DNA of 45,621 nucleotides from Cyclobacteriaceae bacterium (GCA_020436125.1 JAGQYK010000025.1:1-45621), one strand, 5' to 3'. Shown: positions 23,427 through 32,825, numbered from the stretch's first letter. Program-made: numbers and translations. The notes: generated by a model not told the origin, from the sequence alone.

Positions 23427-25508
23427 CTAAGCAAATACGGGCTCATGGAATTTGGAAACAGTGAAAAAGAAGGTGCTTCCCTTTCCTTCCTCACTTTCCA
23501 GCCAGATACGGCCTCCATTTCGTTCCACAAATTCTTTGCAAAGGATCAAGCCGAGGCCGGTACCCTTTTCATTTGCTGTTCCCCTTGTACTATACCCAGA
23601 CGTCTTTTCGAACAGTATTTTTTGTATTTCAGGACTAATGCCAACGCCATTATCTCTTACCCATACTGTGAGCTCTTCATCATGGATATCAGCTCCGATA
23701 GTGATTTCGCCTCCTTGTTCAGTAAATTTCATCCCATTCAGGATGAGGTTTCTGAAAACAAGGTTGATCATATTAAGATCGCCATAAGCGCTAGTATCCT
23801 CCTCAATTTTATTGGTCAGAGTGACCTCTTTGAGGTGAAGTGAGTCAAGTAATTCAAAGTTATCATCAACCATAGACCTGAGGTCAATTTTCACAGGCTG
23901 AATCTTCAATTTGTCCATTTGTAGGAGTGCCCAGTCGAGAAGGTTATTGATAAGATTTTTAGTGTGGTTAAACTGAAGCTGAAGCTCCTTTGTAACCTTA
24001 GGTAGCTCTTCACTTGTAATCTGATTTTTTGACATAAGATCCAGAATTCCAGAAAGGGCATTAATGGGAGATCTTAAGTCATGGGAAATGACAGAAAAAA
24101 ACTTGTCTTTCACCTGATTAAGTTGTTCAAGTTCTAAACTTCTTTTCTTAATCTCATTTTGGTGTTCAATTAAAAGCTTATTTATTCTTATTCTGCGTTG
24201 GCCGCTTCGGTAAACGGTAAAAAGCAGAATTGCAGTGAGCGCAACAACAACAACTAAAATGTTTTTTAAGAAAGACTGTCGATTGAGTTCATTGGCTTGT
24301 TTAGCCTGGGTTTCATTAAGAGCTGCGATCTGCAAGTCTTTATTTTCAGTTTGTAATCTGAGTTGATTTTGAAAAATCTTTTGAACCATGTCCTGACTAA
24401 AGAGGCTATCTTGTAATGCCTTGGATTGCTTAGTGTAAGCAAGTGCACTCTTATAGTCTTCACGCTCCTCATACAGTTGTGATAAAGTGCGATAACATTC
24501 AATTTCCAAAGTTCGCGCATTAATGCGCTTTGAAATATTTAATGATTCTAGAATCTGATTAGCGGCATCATCAAACTTTTTCTGTTTTAGAGCAACTCTT
24601 CCTTTACCAAGGATAGATTCAGCAAGACCATATTCATTTTGTGTTTTGGTATGAAGCAATTCAGCAGAGTCATAATATTTATTAGCAATATCAAATTGAC
24701 CCTGACGGAGATACAATCTTGCCATTCGTGAGATAATATCAGGTTCTAGAATGTTAATATCTCTTTCGCGAGTAATTGAAAGTGCTTTTAAAAGTGCTTG
24801 TTCCGATTCATCGTACTTTTTACTCCTTAGGTATATGTCCCCTATTTCATAATAGGTGTAAGCCTGACCATCAATGTCATTGATTTGATTGCTTAATTTT
24901 CTTGAAAGCTCAATATGGTCCAACGCAATGTCATATTGTCCGAGTTCTTTGAATACGGTGCCTACGTTATGAAGTGCAATTGCTGTTTGAAGTGAATCTT
25001 TTATAGCTCTGGAAATTCTAAATGATTCAGTGAAGTAGTAATAAGCTTCATCATACTCACCCAGATTAATGTAATCATTACCTAGGTAGTTGTTTGAGCT
25101 GGCAATGTTGGCGCTGTCATTGGTGGCAAGAGCTATAGGAAATCTGGCCTTATCAAACTTTAGTGCGGTAAGAAAATCACCCCTTATTGTCGATAGATAA
25201 CTTTGCTGCTTGTAGGCTTCTAATTTAGCCCAGTTTAGATTTAACTTTTCAGATAAGGTAGTGGCTTCATCAATTAACGATTTGGCCTGAACGAAATCAA
25301 GATATTGATACTCTTCTGATAATTGAAAAAGGAGCCTTAATCGCAAGGAATCAGTTGAAACCTTACTTAATTCGGTTTTAAGAGAATCAATGTGGCGAGA
25401 AGGTGATTGGGCTTTTGTAGTTATCGATAGAGATAACAGCATGACAATGATGCCAAGCTTTGATAATACATTATACGTACCTCTTTCCTTCAAATTATAC
25501 ATAGCCAT
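23427..25508 (-). CDS. TPR-containing sensor histidine kinase
   Basis: A 693-residue membrane sensor kinase. A signal peptide (cut near TKAQ) leads to a periplasmic region of about six tetratricopeptide repeats (for example YDEAYYYFTESFRIS and YDIALDHIELSRKL). A membrane helix (ILVVVVALTAILLFTVY) and a coiled linker follow. The kinase core has the phosphorylated His476 in VISHDLRSPI, the N box NLILNGMKFT, G1 VRDNGVGI and G2 GTGLGLILCKEFV. There is no receiver or output domain and no response regulator next door, so its partner is elsewhere. I prefer the ATG at 25508 (or 25502); a TTG at 25529 would add residues before the signal peptide. It lies 236 bases downstream of murI, on the same strand. 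The signal it senses is unknown. Confidence 0.92.
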   Translation of the reverse strand: MAMYNLKERGTYNVLSKLGIIVMLLSLSITTKAQSPSRHIDSLKTELSKVSTDSLRLRLLFQLSEEYQYLDFVQAKSLIDEATTLSEKLNLNWAKLEAYKQQSYLSTIRGDFLTALKFDKARFPIALATNDSANIASSNNYLGNDYINLGEYDEAYYYFTESFRISRAIKDSLQTAIALHNVGTVFKELGQYDIALDHIELSRKLSNQINDIDGQAYTYYEIGDIYLRSKKYDESEQALLKALSITRERDINILEPDIISRMARLYLRQGQFDIANKYYDSAELLHTKTQNEYGLAESILGKGRVALKQKKFDDAANQILESLNISKRINARTLEIECYRTLSQLYEEREDYKSALAYTKQSKALQDSLFSQDMVQKIFQNQLRLQTENKDLQIAALNETQAKQANELNRQSFLKNILVVVVALTAILLFTVYRSGQRRIRINKLLIEHQNEIKKRSLELEQLNQVKDKFFSVISHDLRSPINALSGILDLMSKNQITSEELPKVTKELQLQFNHTKNLINNLLDWALLQMDKLKIQPVKIDLRSMVDDNFELLDSLHLKEVTLTNKIEEDTSAYGDLNMINLVFRNLILNGMKFTEQGGEITIGADIHDEELTVWVRDNGVGISPEIQKILFEKTSGYSTRGTANEKGTGLGLILCKEFVERNGGRIWLESEEGKGSTFFFTVSKFHEPVFA

Positions 25509-25639
25509 GTTTGATACAAGGTATACCAAATTGTGGTTTTTCTATTTATTAGATTAACTGATAACAGATTATTTCAAGCCATTAACCTGCTTATCTACCG
25601 AAAGGTAACCGAAGTTTAAAAAATTATTGTCTTTGAAAC

Positions 25640-25686
25640 CAACTTATTAGCTACCCTTATTAACTATAAAGTAAGCCAATAAGTTG
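25640..25686. repeat. Inverted repeat upstream of the histidine kinase gene
   Basis: CAACTTATT (25640-25648) and AATAAGTTG (25678-25686), perfect 9-base arms separated by 29 bases, lie between the murI stop and the kinase start. The spacing suits either a long-loop hairpin at the end of the murI transcript or paired sites for a regulator of the kinase. Confidence 0.45.
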
Positions 25687-25744
25687 TGCGTAAAATCTTG
25701 AATATTGGGGTAAACAATACATGAATATGTTCAATTGTAACATA

Positions 25745-26554
25745 TTAACTCCAAAGCCTATGCTGCTCCAGATGTACTATCTCACCAAAAAACAAACGTG
25801 TGGAGGCTTCGAATGAGGGTGTGTAATCAGAAACAAAGAAACGCTTTGTTGAAATTGGTTGTGGGTTAATTAATTCACTTTCTTCAAGTCTTTCTTTTAG
25901 GGCAAGAGCGACAACTTCAGAGGAATCTAAAATGGTCACCATGTTTTTATAAAACTGACTTATCTCTTTTTTAATTAGGGGGTAATGCGTACATGCTAAT
26001 ATTAATGCATTGATGTCCTTGAGTTCTCCTTCTGATAAATATTGGGCAATGATTTCATGACTTATTTGATTGTTAAAAAAACCTTCTTCAATCATAGGAG
26101 CGAGCAAGGGCGTAGCCAAAGACTTAAGCGCTATGGAATTATTTACGAGGCTTAATCGCTGGTTATATATTCCTGACATGACGGTTCGCTTTGTTCCAAT
26201 CAACCCGATTGTCTTATCGGTAAAATGCTGAGCCACATAGGTAATCATTGGGTCAATTACGTTTATAATATGAGCATCCTTTCGTACATATTCTTTTAAT
26301 AATTCGTAGGCAGCCGAACTTGCGGAATTGCAGGCAATCACTATTACTTTACATCCCTTTTTTAGCAACACATCAGCAATTTTTATTGAGTAAGCTTGAA
26401 TAGCAGCTTCCGACTTGTCGCCATAAGGAAGGTGGGCAGTATCTCCAAAGTAGATGATATCTTCGTTGGGCAATAATCGTGTTATGGCGTGGGCCACTGT
26501 AAGCCCTCCAATTCCACTATCATAAACACCAATTGGGCTATGTGCATTATTCAT
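25745..26554 (-). CDS. murI: Glutamate racemase
   Basis: Makes D-glutamate for peptidoglycan from L-glutamate in the cytoplasm, without cofactor. The 269-residue length is normal. The two catalytic cysteines are present: Cys75 in IACNSAS and Cys188 in LACTHYPL. The N-terminal IGVYDSGIGGLTV and GDTAHLPYG motifs are standard. It is divergent from fabI with 71 bases between the starts; a perfect -7 box lies only 5 bases before the start codon. The next gene on the same strand is the TPR kinase, 236 bases on. Assignment is secure. Confidence 0.97.
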   Translation of the reverse strand: MNNAHSPIGVYDSGIGGLTVAHAITRLLPNEDIIYFGDTAHLPYGDKSEAAIQAYSIKIADVLLKKGCKVIVIACNSASSAAYELLKEYVRKDAHIINVIDPMITYVAQHFTDKTIGLIGTKRTVMSGIYNQRLSLVNNSIALKSLATPLLAPMIEEGFFNNQISHEIIAQYLSEGELKDINALILACTHYPLIKKEISQFYKNMVTILDSSEVVALALKERLEESELINPQPISTKRFFVSDYTPSFEASTRLFFGEIVHLEQHRLWS

Positions 26555-26559
26555 AGGGT

Positions 26560-26567
26560 CAAAAATA
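26560..26567 (-). promoter_or_regulatory. Possible -7 box of murI, very close to the start codon
   Basis: TATTTTTG on the - strand is a perfect TAnnTTTG match but ends only 5 bases before the murI ATG. If used, transcription would start at or near the A of ATG, giving a leaderless message. Confidence 0.4.
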
Positions 26568-26625
26568 GTCGCTGTAAACTGGAATTTGTATAATTGTGAG
26601 CTGAACCATTAAAATAAAAATACTT

Positions 26626-27441
26626 ATGGCATTCAATCTTCTAAAAGGAAAAAGGGGAATCATATTTGGTGCTCTTGACGAAAACTCTATTGCATGGAAG
26701 ACTGCATTAAAGATCAAGGAAGAAGGAGGAACATTTACATTGACCAACGCACCCATTGCCATGCGCATGGGTAAAATCAATGAATTGGCAAAAGCTTGCA
26801 ATGCCGAAGTGATCCCTGCAGATGCCACCTCAGAGGAGGACTTGCATACATTGTTTACGAAGTCAATGGAAGTGTTGGGTGGTAAACTTGACTTTGTTCT
26901 TCATTCTATTGGTATGAGTCCTAACGTACGAAAGAACAGGTCTTATGGTGATCTGAACTATGAGTGGTATTTAAAAACTCTGGACATATCTGGTCTTTCA
27001 TTTCATAAAGTGTTACAAACAGCAGAGAAAACAGATGCCATGAATGAGTGGGGGTCTATTCTTGCTCTAAGTTATATCGCGGCACAGCGGACATATCCTG
27101 ATTACTCAGACATGGCGCAAGCCAAATCTGTATTGGAGTCAATAGCAAGAAGCTATGGATATCGTTTTGCTAAGTTGAAGAAGGTGAGAGTGAACACCAT
27201 TTCTCAGTCACCCACCAAGACTACTGCCGGAGCAGGTATTTCAGGGTTTGATGTGTTTTACGACTATGCGGAAATGATGTCGCCTCTGGGTAATGCCACC
27301 GCGGAAGATTGCGCAAATTATATTGCTGCGATGTTTTCAGACTTTACAAGAATGGTAACGATGCAAAATCTTATGCATGACGGAGGATTCTCTTCTACCG
27401 GGATGACAGATGATTTGGTTGAAAGACTTTCCAAAAAGTAA
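26626..27441 (+). CDS. fabI: Enoyl-[acyl-carrier-protein] reductase (NADH), FabI
   Basis: Reduces enoyl-ACP in the last step of each fatty acid elongation round. A 271-residue short-chain dehydrogenase-type protein, the usual FabI size. The FabI cofactor motif GALDENSIAW is at the N-terminus. Tyr150 and Tyr160 (spaced ten apart as in E. coli Tyr146 and Tyr156) and Lys167 form the YxxxxxxK active site in YSDMAQAK. The C-terminal region has MHDGGFSSTGM. It is the target of triclosan in other bacteria. It is divergent from murI and followed 47 bases later by ispE. Confidence 0.97.
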   Translation: MAFNLLKGKRGIIFGALDENSIAWKTALKIKEEGGTFTLTNAPIAMRMGKINELAKACNAEVIPADATSEEDLHTLFTKSMEVLGGKLDFVLHSIGMSPNVRKNRSYGDLNYEWYLKTLDISGLSFHKVLQTAEKTDAMNEWGSILALSYIAAQRTYPDYSDMAQAKSVLESIARSYGYRFAKLKKVRVNTISQSPTKTTAGAGISGFDVFYDYAEMMSPLGNATAEDCANYIAAMFSDFTRMVTMQNLMHDGGFSSTGMTDDLVERLSKK

Positions 27442-27488
27442 GTAGCCATTGGATTGTAATAATCCTGATCTGTACCTTTTAGTCGATT

Positions 27489-28295
27489 ATGGTTTCTTTT
27501 CCGTTTTGCAAAATAAATCTTGGCTTACAGGTAGTATCTAGGCGGCCGGATGGGTTCCATAATATTGAAACTTGCTTCTACCCTGTGCCATGGTGTGATG
27601 TATTGGAAATAATCCCTTCTACGGATTTTTCTTTTACCCATACGGGTATCTCTATTCCTAATGATGGGACGGAAAACTTATGTGTAAAGGCTTACAACAA
27701 GCTGCGGGATGCCTTTGATATTCCACCAGGCAAAATACATCTTCATAAAATTATTCCTATGGGTGCGGGTCTGGGAGGAGGATCTGCAGATGCAGCATTC
27801 ACATTGAAATCGTTAAATACAATATTCTCTCTTCAGCTGTCATTGGAAAAGTTGAGCGAGATGGCTGCGCAGTTAGGAAGTGATTGTTCTTTCTTTTTGC
27901 ATGATAAGGCCATGATAGGTTCTGGTCGTGGTGAAGTGTTACGTCCAATAAATGTATCGTTGACTGGGAAGTTTATGGTGATCGTAAAACCTGACATCCA
28001 TGTATCAACGGCTGATGCTTATAAAGGTGTAGCCATAGATAAATCTAGGGCGCCTCTAAAAGAGATGCTGTTGGAGGGTGTGAAAAATTGGAAGAATACG
28101 CTTGTTAATGATTTTGAAAGAAGCGTGTTCGCGCAATATCCTCAAATTGAGCAATTGAAAGTAGCCCTTTATGGTGCAGGAGCTTTTTATGCAAGTATGA
28201 GCGGATCTGGATCATCGGTATATGGATTGTTTGATACCCCGGTAGCAATAGAAGATCAATTTAAAGGAATGATTTACTGGTCGGGTAGTCTGTGA
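27489..28295 (+). CDS. ispE: 4-diphosphocytidyl-2-C-methyl-D-erythritol kinase
   Basis: A GHMP-family kinase of the non-mevalonate isoprenoid pathway, phosphorylating CDP-methylerythritol. The 268-residue length is normal to slightly short. The N-terminal CKINLGLQVVSRRPDGFHNI and the ATP loop PMGAGLGGGSADAAF are diagnostic, and the C-terminal MSGSGSSVYGLF motif is intact. Its 3' end overlaps the convergent exporter gene by 22 bases, so the two coding regions share their last codons on opposite strands. Confidence 0.96.
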   Translation: MVSFPFCKINLGLQVVSRRPDGFHNIETCFYPVPWCDVLEIIPSTDFSFTHTGISIPNDGTENLCVKAYNKLRDAFDIPPGKIHLHKIIPMGAGLGGGSADAAFTLKSLNTIFSLQLSLEKLSEMAAQLGSDCSFFLHDKAMIGSGRGEVLRPINVSLTGKFMVIVKPDIHVSTADAYKGVAIDKSRAPLKEMLLEGVKNWKNTLVNDFERSVFAQYPQIEQLKVALYGAGAFYASMSGSGSSVYGLFDTPVAIEDQFKGMIYWSGSL

Positions 28296-29179
28296 CCTGA
28301 TACTTTGTTCTGAAGTAATGGGTAGGAAAGCACCGCACAGAGTATAATTGCGGTGCCGATGTAAAAACTCACTTGCATTTTTTCGCTGGCGCCAAATACC
28401 AATACTGCCATAACAATCCCGTACAATGGTTCGAGGTTCATAGAGAGCTGGACGAAAAAAACAGAAAGTCTTTTGAGTAATTCTATAGATGCAGAATAGG
28501 CATAAACGGTGCAAAGCAACGATAAAATAGCAATGTAAAACCAGTCTGATGCGCTAGGTATCAATTGTAATTCATGATCAATCGCCCAAGTGGTTTTGTA
28601 CAAGGGTAAAAAAAGAGCAGTGCAGAGAAAGGCGCCAATCATTTCAAAAAACGTAATAGTGTAAGGATGTGTTTTCTTTACGAATCTTGCATTGAATATG
28701 GAGAACAGAGCAATAGTAAAGCCGGATGCGATCCCTAAGGCTAGCCCTAGCGGATAGCGAAAGTCAAATGAGAAAATAACGTACAGCCCTACAACAACTA
28801 CAAGTCCCAAAATAACTTCAAATCCTTTAATACTTTTTCTGCCGAATAAAGGATCAAGAAAGGCAGTCCACAGGGAGCCTGTGGCAAATCCCACCAAGCT
28901 TACAGAAGCATTGGATACCTTGGCTGAAGCAAAAAAGGCAATCCAGTGGATGCCAACAATAAATCCTGTTCCAATAATTTTTACCAAGTCGCCTTTAGGA
29001 ACTTTGAATGATGCACTTGAAAAATAGATTAAAGCACCAAGCCCAACTGCGGCAAGAAATGTTCTGAAGAGCACCATTTCCACCGCAGGAATAGAAATAA
29101 GCAATCCCAGAACTGCTGTAAAGCCCCAGAGGAAAATAACAAAGTGTAATTTAAAATAGTCCGCAGTGGAGGCGATCAC
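28274..29179 (-). CDS. EamA-type (drug/metabolite transporter superfamily) membrane protein
   Basis: A 301-residue inner-membrane protein with ten predicted helices arranged as two EamA halves. Each half has a family-like stretch: FLWGFTAVLGLLIS near the start, and YIAILSLLCTVYAYSASIELLKR in the second half. Members export amino acids, sugars or other small molecules; the substrate here is unknown. The GTG start overlaps the stop of the LptF/LptG-type gene by four bases (GTGA), so both are probably translated from one message with tgt upstream. Its end overlaps ispE by 22 bases. Confidence 0.9.
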   Translation of the reverse strand: MIASTADYFKLHFVIFLWGFTAVLGLLISIPAVEMVLFRTFLAAVGLGALIYFSSASFKVPKGDLVKIIGTGFIVGIHWIAFFASAKVSNASVSLVGFATGSLWTAFLDPLFGRKSIKGFEVILGLVVVVGLYVIFSFDFRYPLGLALGIASGFTIALFSIFNARFVKKTHPYTITFFEMIGAFLCTALFLPLYKTTWAIDHELQLIPSASDWFYIAILSLLCTVYAYSASIELLKRLSVFFVQLSMNLEPLYGIVMAVLVFGASEKMQVSFYIGTAIILCAVLSYPLLQNKVSGHRLPDQ

Positions 29180-30273
29180 TTGTTGACGTATTTATACATG
29201 GCCAACGAAATCACGGTAAAAGTAATATTGGGTATCCAAGCTGCCAGCAAGGGTGATAATGAGCCCGCTTCAGCAAAAGTACGGGACATCATGAAAAACA
29301 AAATGAATACAAAGGATAGCATAAAGCCCAAGGCAATTTGAAAGCCAGTCCCTCCTCTGCTTTTTCGTGAAGAGACAATAACACCCATAAACACTAATAC
29401 GAAAATGGTAAAAGGTGAAGAGAATCTAATTTGTCGCTCTACTTCAAATGCTTCTACTCCGCTAGCTCCTCTAAATTTCATCTTTTCTATATGTTCGGAT
29501 AATTCATTAATGGTCATGCCATCAAATTTCCGATCTTCATTTTCAAAATCCGTGGGAGTAATGGCCAGTGTGGTGTCCATAGATTCACCCACGCGTCTTG
29601 ATTCTGGTGAAGGTTTGTAACCAACACTGAAAATGGAATCAACACGCTTCTTTTTCCAAAACCTTAATGTCCATTTATTCTTGGTGGAATCCCAAGTGAT
29701 ATTATCCGCAGTAAGTTTTTCAACTAATCGATTATTATCAAAACGTTCCAGTGAAAACTGATAACCTGTATTGGTATTCACATTATAATTTTGAATGTAG
29801 AAATATACATTAGGTTCAATTTGCATGTGAACATTTCGCTGATCAAAGTAATATGCTTTATTGAGGTATTGGATTTCAAATGCAAGCCTCGACCGATTGG
29901 ATTGCGGGATAACCCAACCGTTTAGAACGAAGTTGAAAACGGCAATAATTAATGATGCCAAAAAGTAAGGAACTAGCAGCCTCTTGAAGCTTACGCCACT
30001 ACTTAAAATAGCTATGATTTCAGTTCGTGCAGCCATCTGAGAGGTGACAAACACCACTGCAATAAAAACCATTATCGGGCTCACCAATCCAATAATCCAA
30101 GGAAGAAAATCTCTATAGTAGCTCAGGATAGTGGCAGTGTCCAGGTTGTTTTGGGCAAACTTGTCCATCTTCTCTGCCAAATCGATGATGGCTACAATAG
30201 CCACAATGATTAACACCACAAAAATGAATGTGTAGAGTACCTTCTTGATGATGTATTTATCAATAATTTTCAT
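29176..30273 (-). CDS. LptF/LptG family permease (LPS export)
   Basis: A 365-residue permease of the YjgP/YjgQ family. In the LptB2FG ABC transporter two such subunits lift lipopolysaccharide from the inner membrane towards the LptA bridge. N-terminal MKIIDKYIIKKVLYTF and the first helix are typical, then helices at about 60-80 and 100-120, a periplasmic beta-jellyroll (about 130-275), and three C-terminal helices beginning near FTIFVLVFMGVIVSSRKS. Sequence alone does not tell LptF from LptG, and the second subunit is not in this window. It sits 14 bases after tgt and overlaps the EamA gene by four bases. Confidence 0.93.
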   Translation of the reverse strand: MKIIDKYIIKKVLYTFIFVVLIIVAIVAIIDLAEKMDKFAQNNLDTATILSYYRDFLPWIIGLVSPIMVFIAVVFVTSQMAARTEIIAILSSGVSFKRLLVPYFLASLIIAVFNFVLNGWVIPQSNRSRLAFEIQYLNKAYYFDQRNVHMQIEPNVYFYIQNYNVNTNTGYQFSLERFDNNRLVEKLTADNITWDSTKNKWTLRFWKKKRVDSIFSVGYKPSPESRRVGESMDTTLAITPTDFENEDRKFDGMTINELSEHIEKMKFRGASGVEAFEVERQIRFSSPFTIFVLVFMGVIVSSRKSRGGTGFQIALGFMLSFVFILFFMMSRTFAEAGSLSPLLAAWIPNITFTVISLAMYKYVNK

Positions 30274-30287
30274 CTTGATGATGAGTA

Positions 30288-31418
30288 CTATAGGCGCTGA
30301 GTAACTTTTTTAACCATTTGTGCTTTCCAATTCAGGAAGTTACCCTCCATAATTCGTTCTCTGGCTGTTTTTACTAACCAAAGATAGAAGGTGAGGTTAT
30401 GAATTGAAGCAATTTGCGCGCCTAAAATCTCTTTGTTGATAATTAAATGTCGTAAGTAGGCCTTTGAATAGCTCGTACTCACGTAGCCTCCTAGCTCAGC
30501 ATCAATGGGATCAAGGTCATCCTTCCACTTTTCATTCCTAATGTTGATAATGCCTTCACTGGTGAAGAGCATTCCATTACGTGCATTTCGGGTTGGCATT
30601 ACACAATCAAACATATCGATGCCAAGAGCGATACATTCAAGTATATTTTCGGGAGTGCCTACACCCATAAGGTACCTAGGCTTGTTGGTAGGCAAAATAC
30701 TACAAACCTGCTCAGTGCAAGAATACATCAATTCGTGTGGCTCACCCACCGAAAGCCCACCTATGGCATTACCCGGCAATTCCTGACGCGCCACAAATTC
30801 TGCTGATTGTTGTCGCAGGTCTTTGTATGTGCTTCCCTGAATGATTGGAAAAAGAACTTGATCATAACCGTATTTGGGTTCTGTATTTTTTATCCGATCC
30901 GCGCATCGGTTGAGCCACCTGTGGGTAAGCTCCATTGACTTTCTAGCATATTCATAATCGCATGGGTAAGGAGTACACTCATCAAAAGCCATGATGATGT
31001 CAGCTCCAATACTGCGTTGGATATCCATGGCTATTTCTGGTGAGAAAAAATGTTTGGATCCGTCAATGTGAGACTTGAAAGTGACTCCTTCCTCATTTAT
31101 TTTCCTGTTCTCAGAAAGAGAATACACTTGATACCCCCCGCTGTCCGTCAGAATGGGTCTTGTCCATCCATTAAAACGGTGAAGTCCTCCTGCTTTTTCA
31201 AGTAATTCGATTCCGGGTCTTAGAAATAGGTGATAGGTATTACCAAGGATAATTTTAGCATCGATGTCCTGCTCCAATTCACGTTGATGTACCGCTTTTA
31301 CAGAACCGGCAGTACCCACTGGCATAAAAATGGGCGTAGGTATTTCTCCATGATCGGTGATGATAGTACCCGCCCTGGCTTTTGTTTCCTTATCTGTTTT
31401 GTGAAGTTGGAATTGCAT
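30288..31418 (-). CDS. tgt: tRNA-guanine transglycosylase (queuine/preQ1 tRNA-ribosyltransferase)
   Basis: Swaps guanine 34 of certain tRNAs for the queuosine precursor preQ1 or for queuine. 376 residues from the ATG at 31418, giving MQFQLHKTD; a TTG 21 bases further up lies inside the promoter box and is rejected. DSGGYQVYSLS has the general acid/base Asp, GLSVGEP and MGVGTPE line the substrate site, and FDCVMPTRNARNG has the nucleophilic Asp. The usual zinc motif CxCxxC is absent: near residues 306-313 the sequence reads ELGGYVST, although the downstream His (ASIHNLTF) remains. I recall this loss in other Bacteroidota. Followed by an LPS permease gene 14 bases on. Confidence 0.95.
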   Translation of the reverse strand: MQFQLHKTDKETKARAGTIITDHGEIPTPIFMPVGTAGSVKAVHQRELEQDIDAKIILGNTYHLFLRPGIELLEKAGGLHRFNGWTRPILTDSGGYQVYSLSENRKINEEGVTFKSHIDGSKHFFSPEIAMDIQRSIGADIIMAFDECTPYPCDYEYARKSMELTHRWLNRCADRIKNTEPKYGYDQVLFPIIQGSTYKDLRQQSAEFVARQELPGNAIGGLSVGEPHELMYSCTEQVCSILPTNKPRYLMGVGTPENILECIALGIDMFDCVMPTRNARNGMLFTSEGIINIRNEKWKDDLDPIDAELGGYVSTSYSKAYLRHLIINKEILGAQIASIHNLTFYLWLVKTARERIMEGNFLNWKAQMVKKVTQRL

Positions 31419-31436
31419 TGTTGTATTTAAACGCTG

Positions 31437-31444
31437 CAAAAATA
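31437..31444 (-). promoter_or_regulatory. -7 promoter box of tgt
   Basis: TATTTTTG on the - strand, a perfect TAnnTTTG match, 18 bases upstream of the ATG at 31418. It supports that start and a promoter for tgt, the LPS permease and the EamA gene. No clear -33 element. Confidence 0.6.
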
Positions 31445-31528
31445 GGTATTTAGGGAGAACATCTTCATGATGGTGCTTTTTATGGTGATGGAGTATTTGC
31501 TAACTTTCCCCACTGAATTCAATGTAAT

Positions 31529-32824
31529 ATGAAGTACGAGAATATTGGAAGCGAACTTTTTGAAACCAATAGAAAAAGACTGGTAAAAGCATTGCCTAAA
31601 GGGGCTATTGCAGTTTTTAACGCCAACGACCAAATGCCGACCAACGCGGATGGTACGATGCCGTTTAAACAGAATAATGATCTTTTCTATTTAACTGGGG
31701 TGCAGCAAGAGGAAAGTTGTCTGGTGATATGCCCTGATTTTCCGGATAAGAATTTAAGAGAGGTTTTGTTTCTGAGGGAACCGAATGAATTATTAGAAAA
31801 ATGGGAAGGACACAAGCTAACTAAAAAGGAGGCTAAAGAATTATCGGGTGTTACTACTGTTCGGTGGAACGGGGATTTCCAGAAAGTTTTTCATCATATG
31901 ATGGTGATGGGGGGAGTGTCCTCGGTCTTTTTGAATACCAATGAGCACTACCGATCGAGTGTAGTAGTGGAGACAAGAGATGCTCGATTTATCAATTGGT
32001 GTAAATCAGCTTACCCATTGCATCGCTATGAGAGAGTGGCGCCAATCATGGCCAGCCTGAGGTCAATAAAACAAAAGAGAGAGATTGAACTGATGCAGAA
32101 GGCCTGTGATATCACTGAAAAGGGTTTCCGTAGGATACTGGGTTTTGTAAAGCCTGGTGTAATGGAGTATGAAATTGAAGCAGAGTATGTTCATGAATTC
32201 ATTATGAATCGATCTCGCGGTTTTGCTTATGAGCCTATTATCGCATCCGGGGTTAATAATTGCGTGTTGCACTATCTTGAGAATAGCAGAGAATGCAAAG
32301 CGGGTGATTTAATTTTATTGGATGTGGCGGCTGAGTATGCTAATTATAACTCTGACCTTACTCGAACCATACCTGTGAGTGGTAAATTCACCAAACGCCA
32401 GAAGGAAGTATATAATGCAGTGCTGAGGGTATTGCGCGGTGCGATTAAATTGATGGGGCCGTCTACAAACTTTTTTAACTACCAGAAGGAAGTTGAGAAA
32501 ATGATGGAAGAAGAATTGCTTAAGCTAAAATTGATTTCCAAATCGGAAACCATAAAAGCAAACCCAGAGCAACCTGGATTTAGAAAATATTTTTATCATG
32601 GCACATCGCACCTGATTGGACTTGATGTTCATGATGTAGGAGATATGCATGCCAAAATGGCCATTGGATCAGCATGGACGGTGGAACCCGGCATTTATAT
32701 TCAAGAGGAGGGTTTTGGAATTCGTTTGGAGAACAATGTGGTTATCCAGAAGAAAGGAGTTGTGGATTTAATGAAGAACATTCCTGTTGAAGCTGAAGAG
32801 ATTGAAGAGTTGATGAGTAAATAA
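31529..32824 (+). CDS. Aminopeptidase P family protein (Xaa-Pro aminopeptidase, M24B)
   Basis: A 431-residue metallopeptidase that removes N-terminal residues before proline, typical size for PepP. The N-terminal domain begins with FETNRKRLVKALPKGAIAVF and has the NNDLFYLTGV motif. The C-terminal pita-bread domain keeps all five metal ligands: two Asp in LLDVAAEYANYNSDLTRT, His in HGTSHLIGLDVHD, Glu in TVEPGIYI and Glu in GIRLENNVV. No signal peptide, so cytoplasmic. Followed one base later by an exported DUF4198 protein. Confidence 0.95.
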   Translation: MKYENIGSELFETNRKRLVKALPKGAIAVFNANDQMPTNADGTMPFKQNNDLFYLTGVQQEESCLVICPDFPDKNLREVLFLREPNELLEKWEGHKLTKKEAKELSGVTTVRWNGDFQKVFHHMMVMGGVSSVFLNTNEHYRSSVVVETRDARFINWCKSAYPLHRYERVAPIMASLRSIKQKREIELMQKACDITEKGFRRILGFVKPGVMEYEIEAEYVHEFIMNRSRGFAYEPIIASGVNNCVLHYLENSRECKAGDLILLDVAAEYANYNSDLTRTIPVSGKFTKRQKEVYNAVLRVLRGAIKLMGPSTNFFNYQKEVEKMMEEELLKLKLISKSETIKANPEQPGFRKYFYHGTSHLIGLDVHDVGDMHAKMAIGSAWTVEPGIYIQEEGFGIRLENNVVIQKKGVVDLMKNIPVEAEEIEELMSK

Positions 32825-32825
32825 A

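Noticed and set aside
23415-23843. 142-codon open frame on the + strand
   Set aside because: It lies antisense to the kinase core of the TPR histidine kinase, whose H, N and G motifs are intact; a shadow of that gene.
31419-31439. Upstream TTG start for tgt
   Set aside because: It falls within the predicted -7 box, so it could not be in the message.
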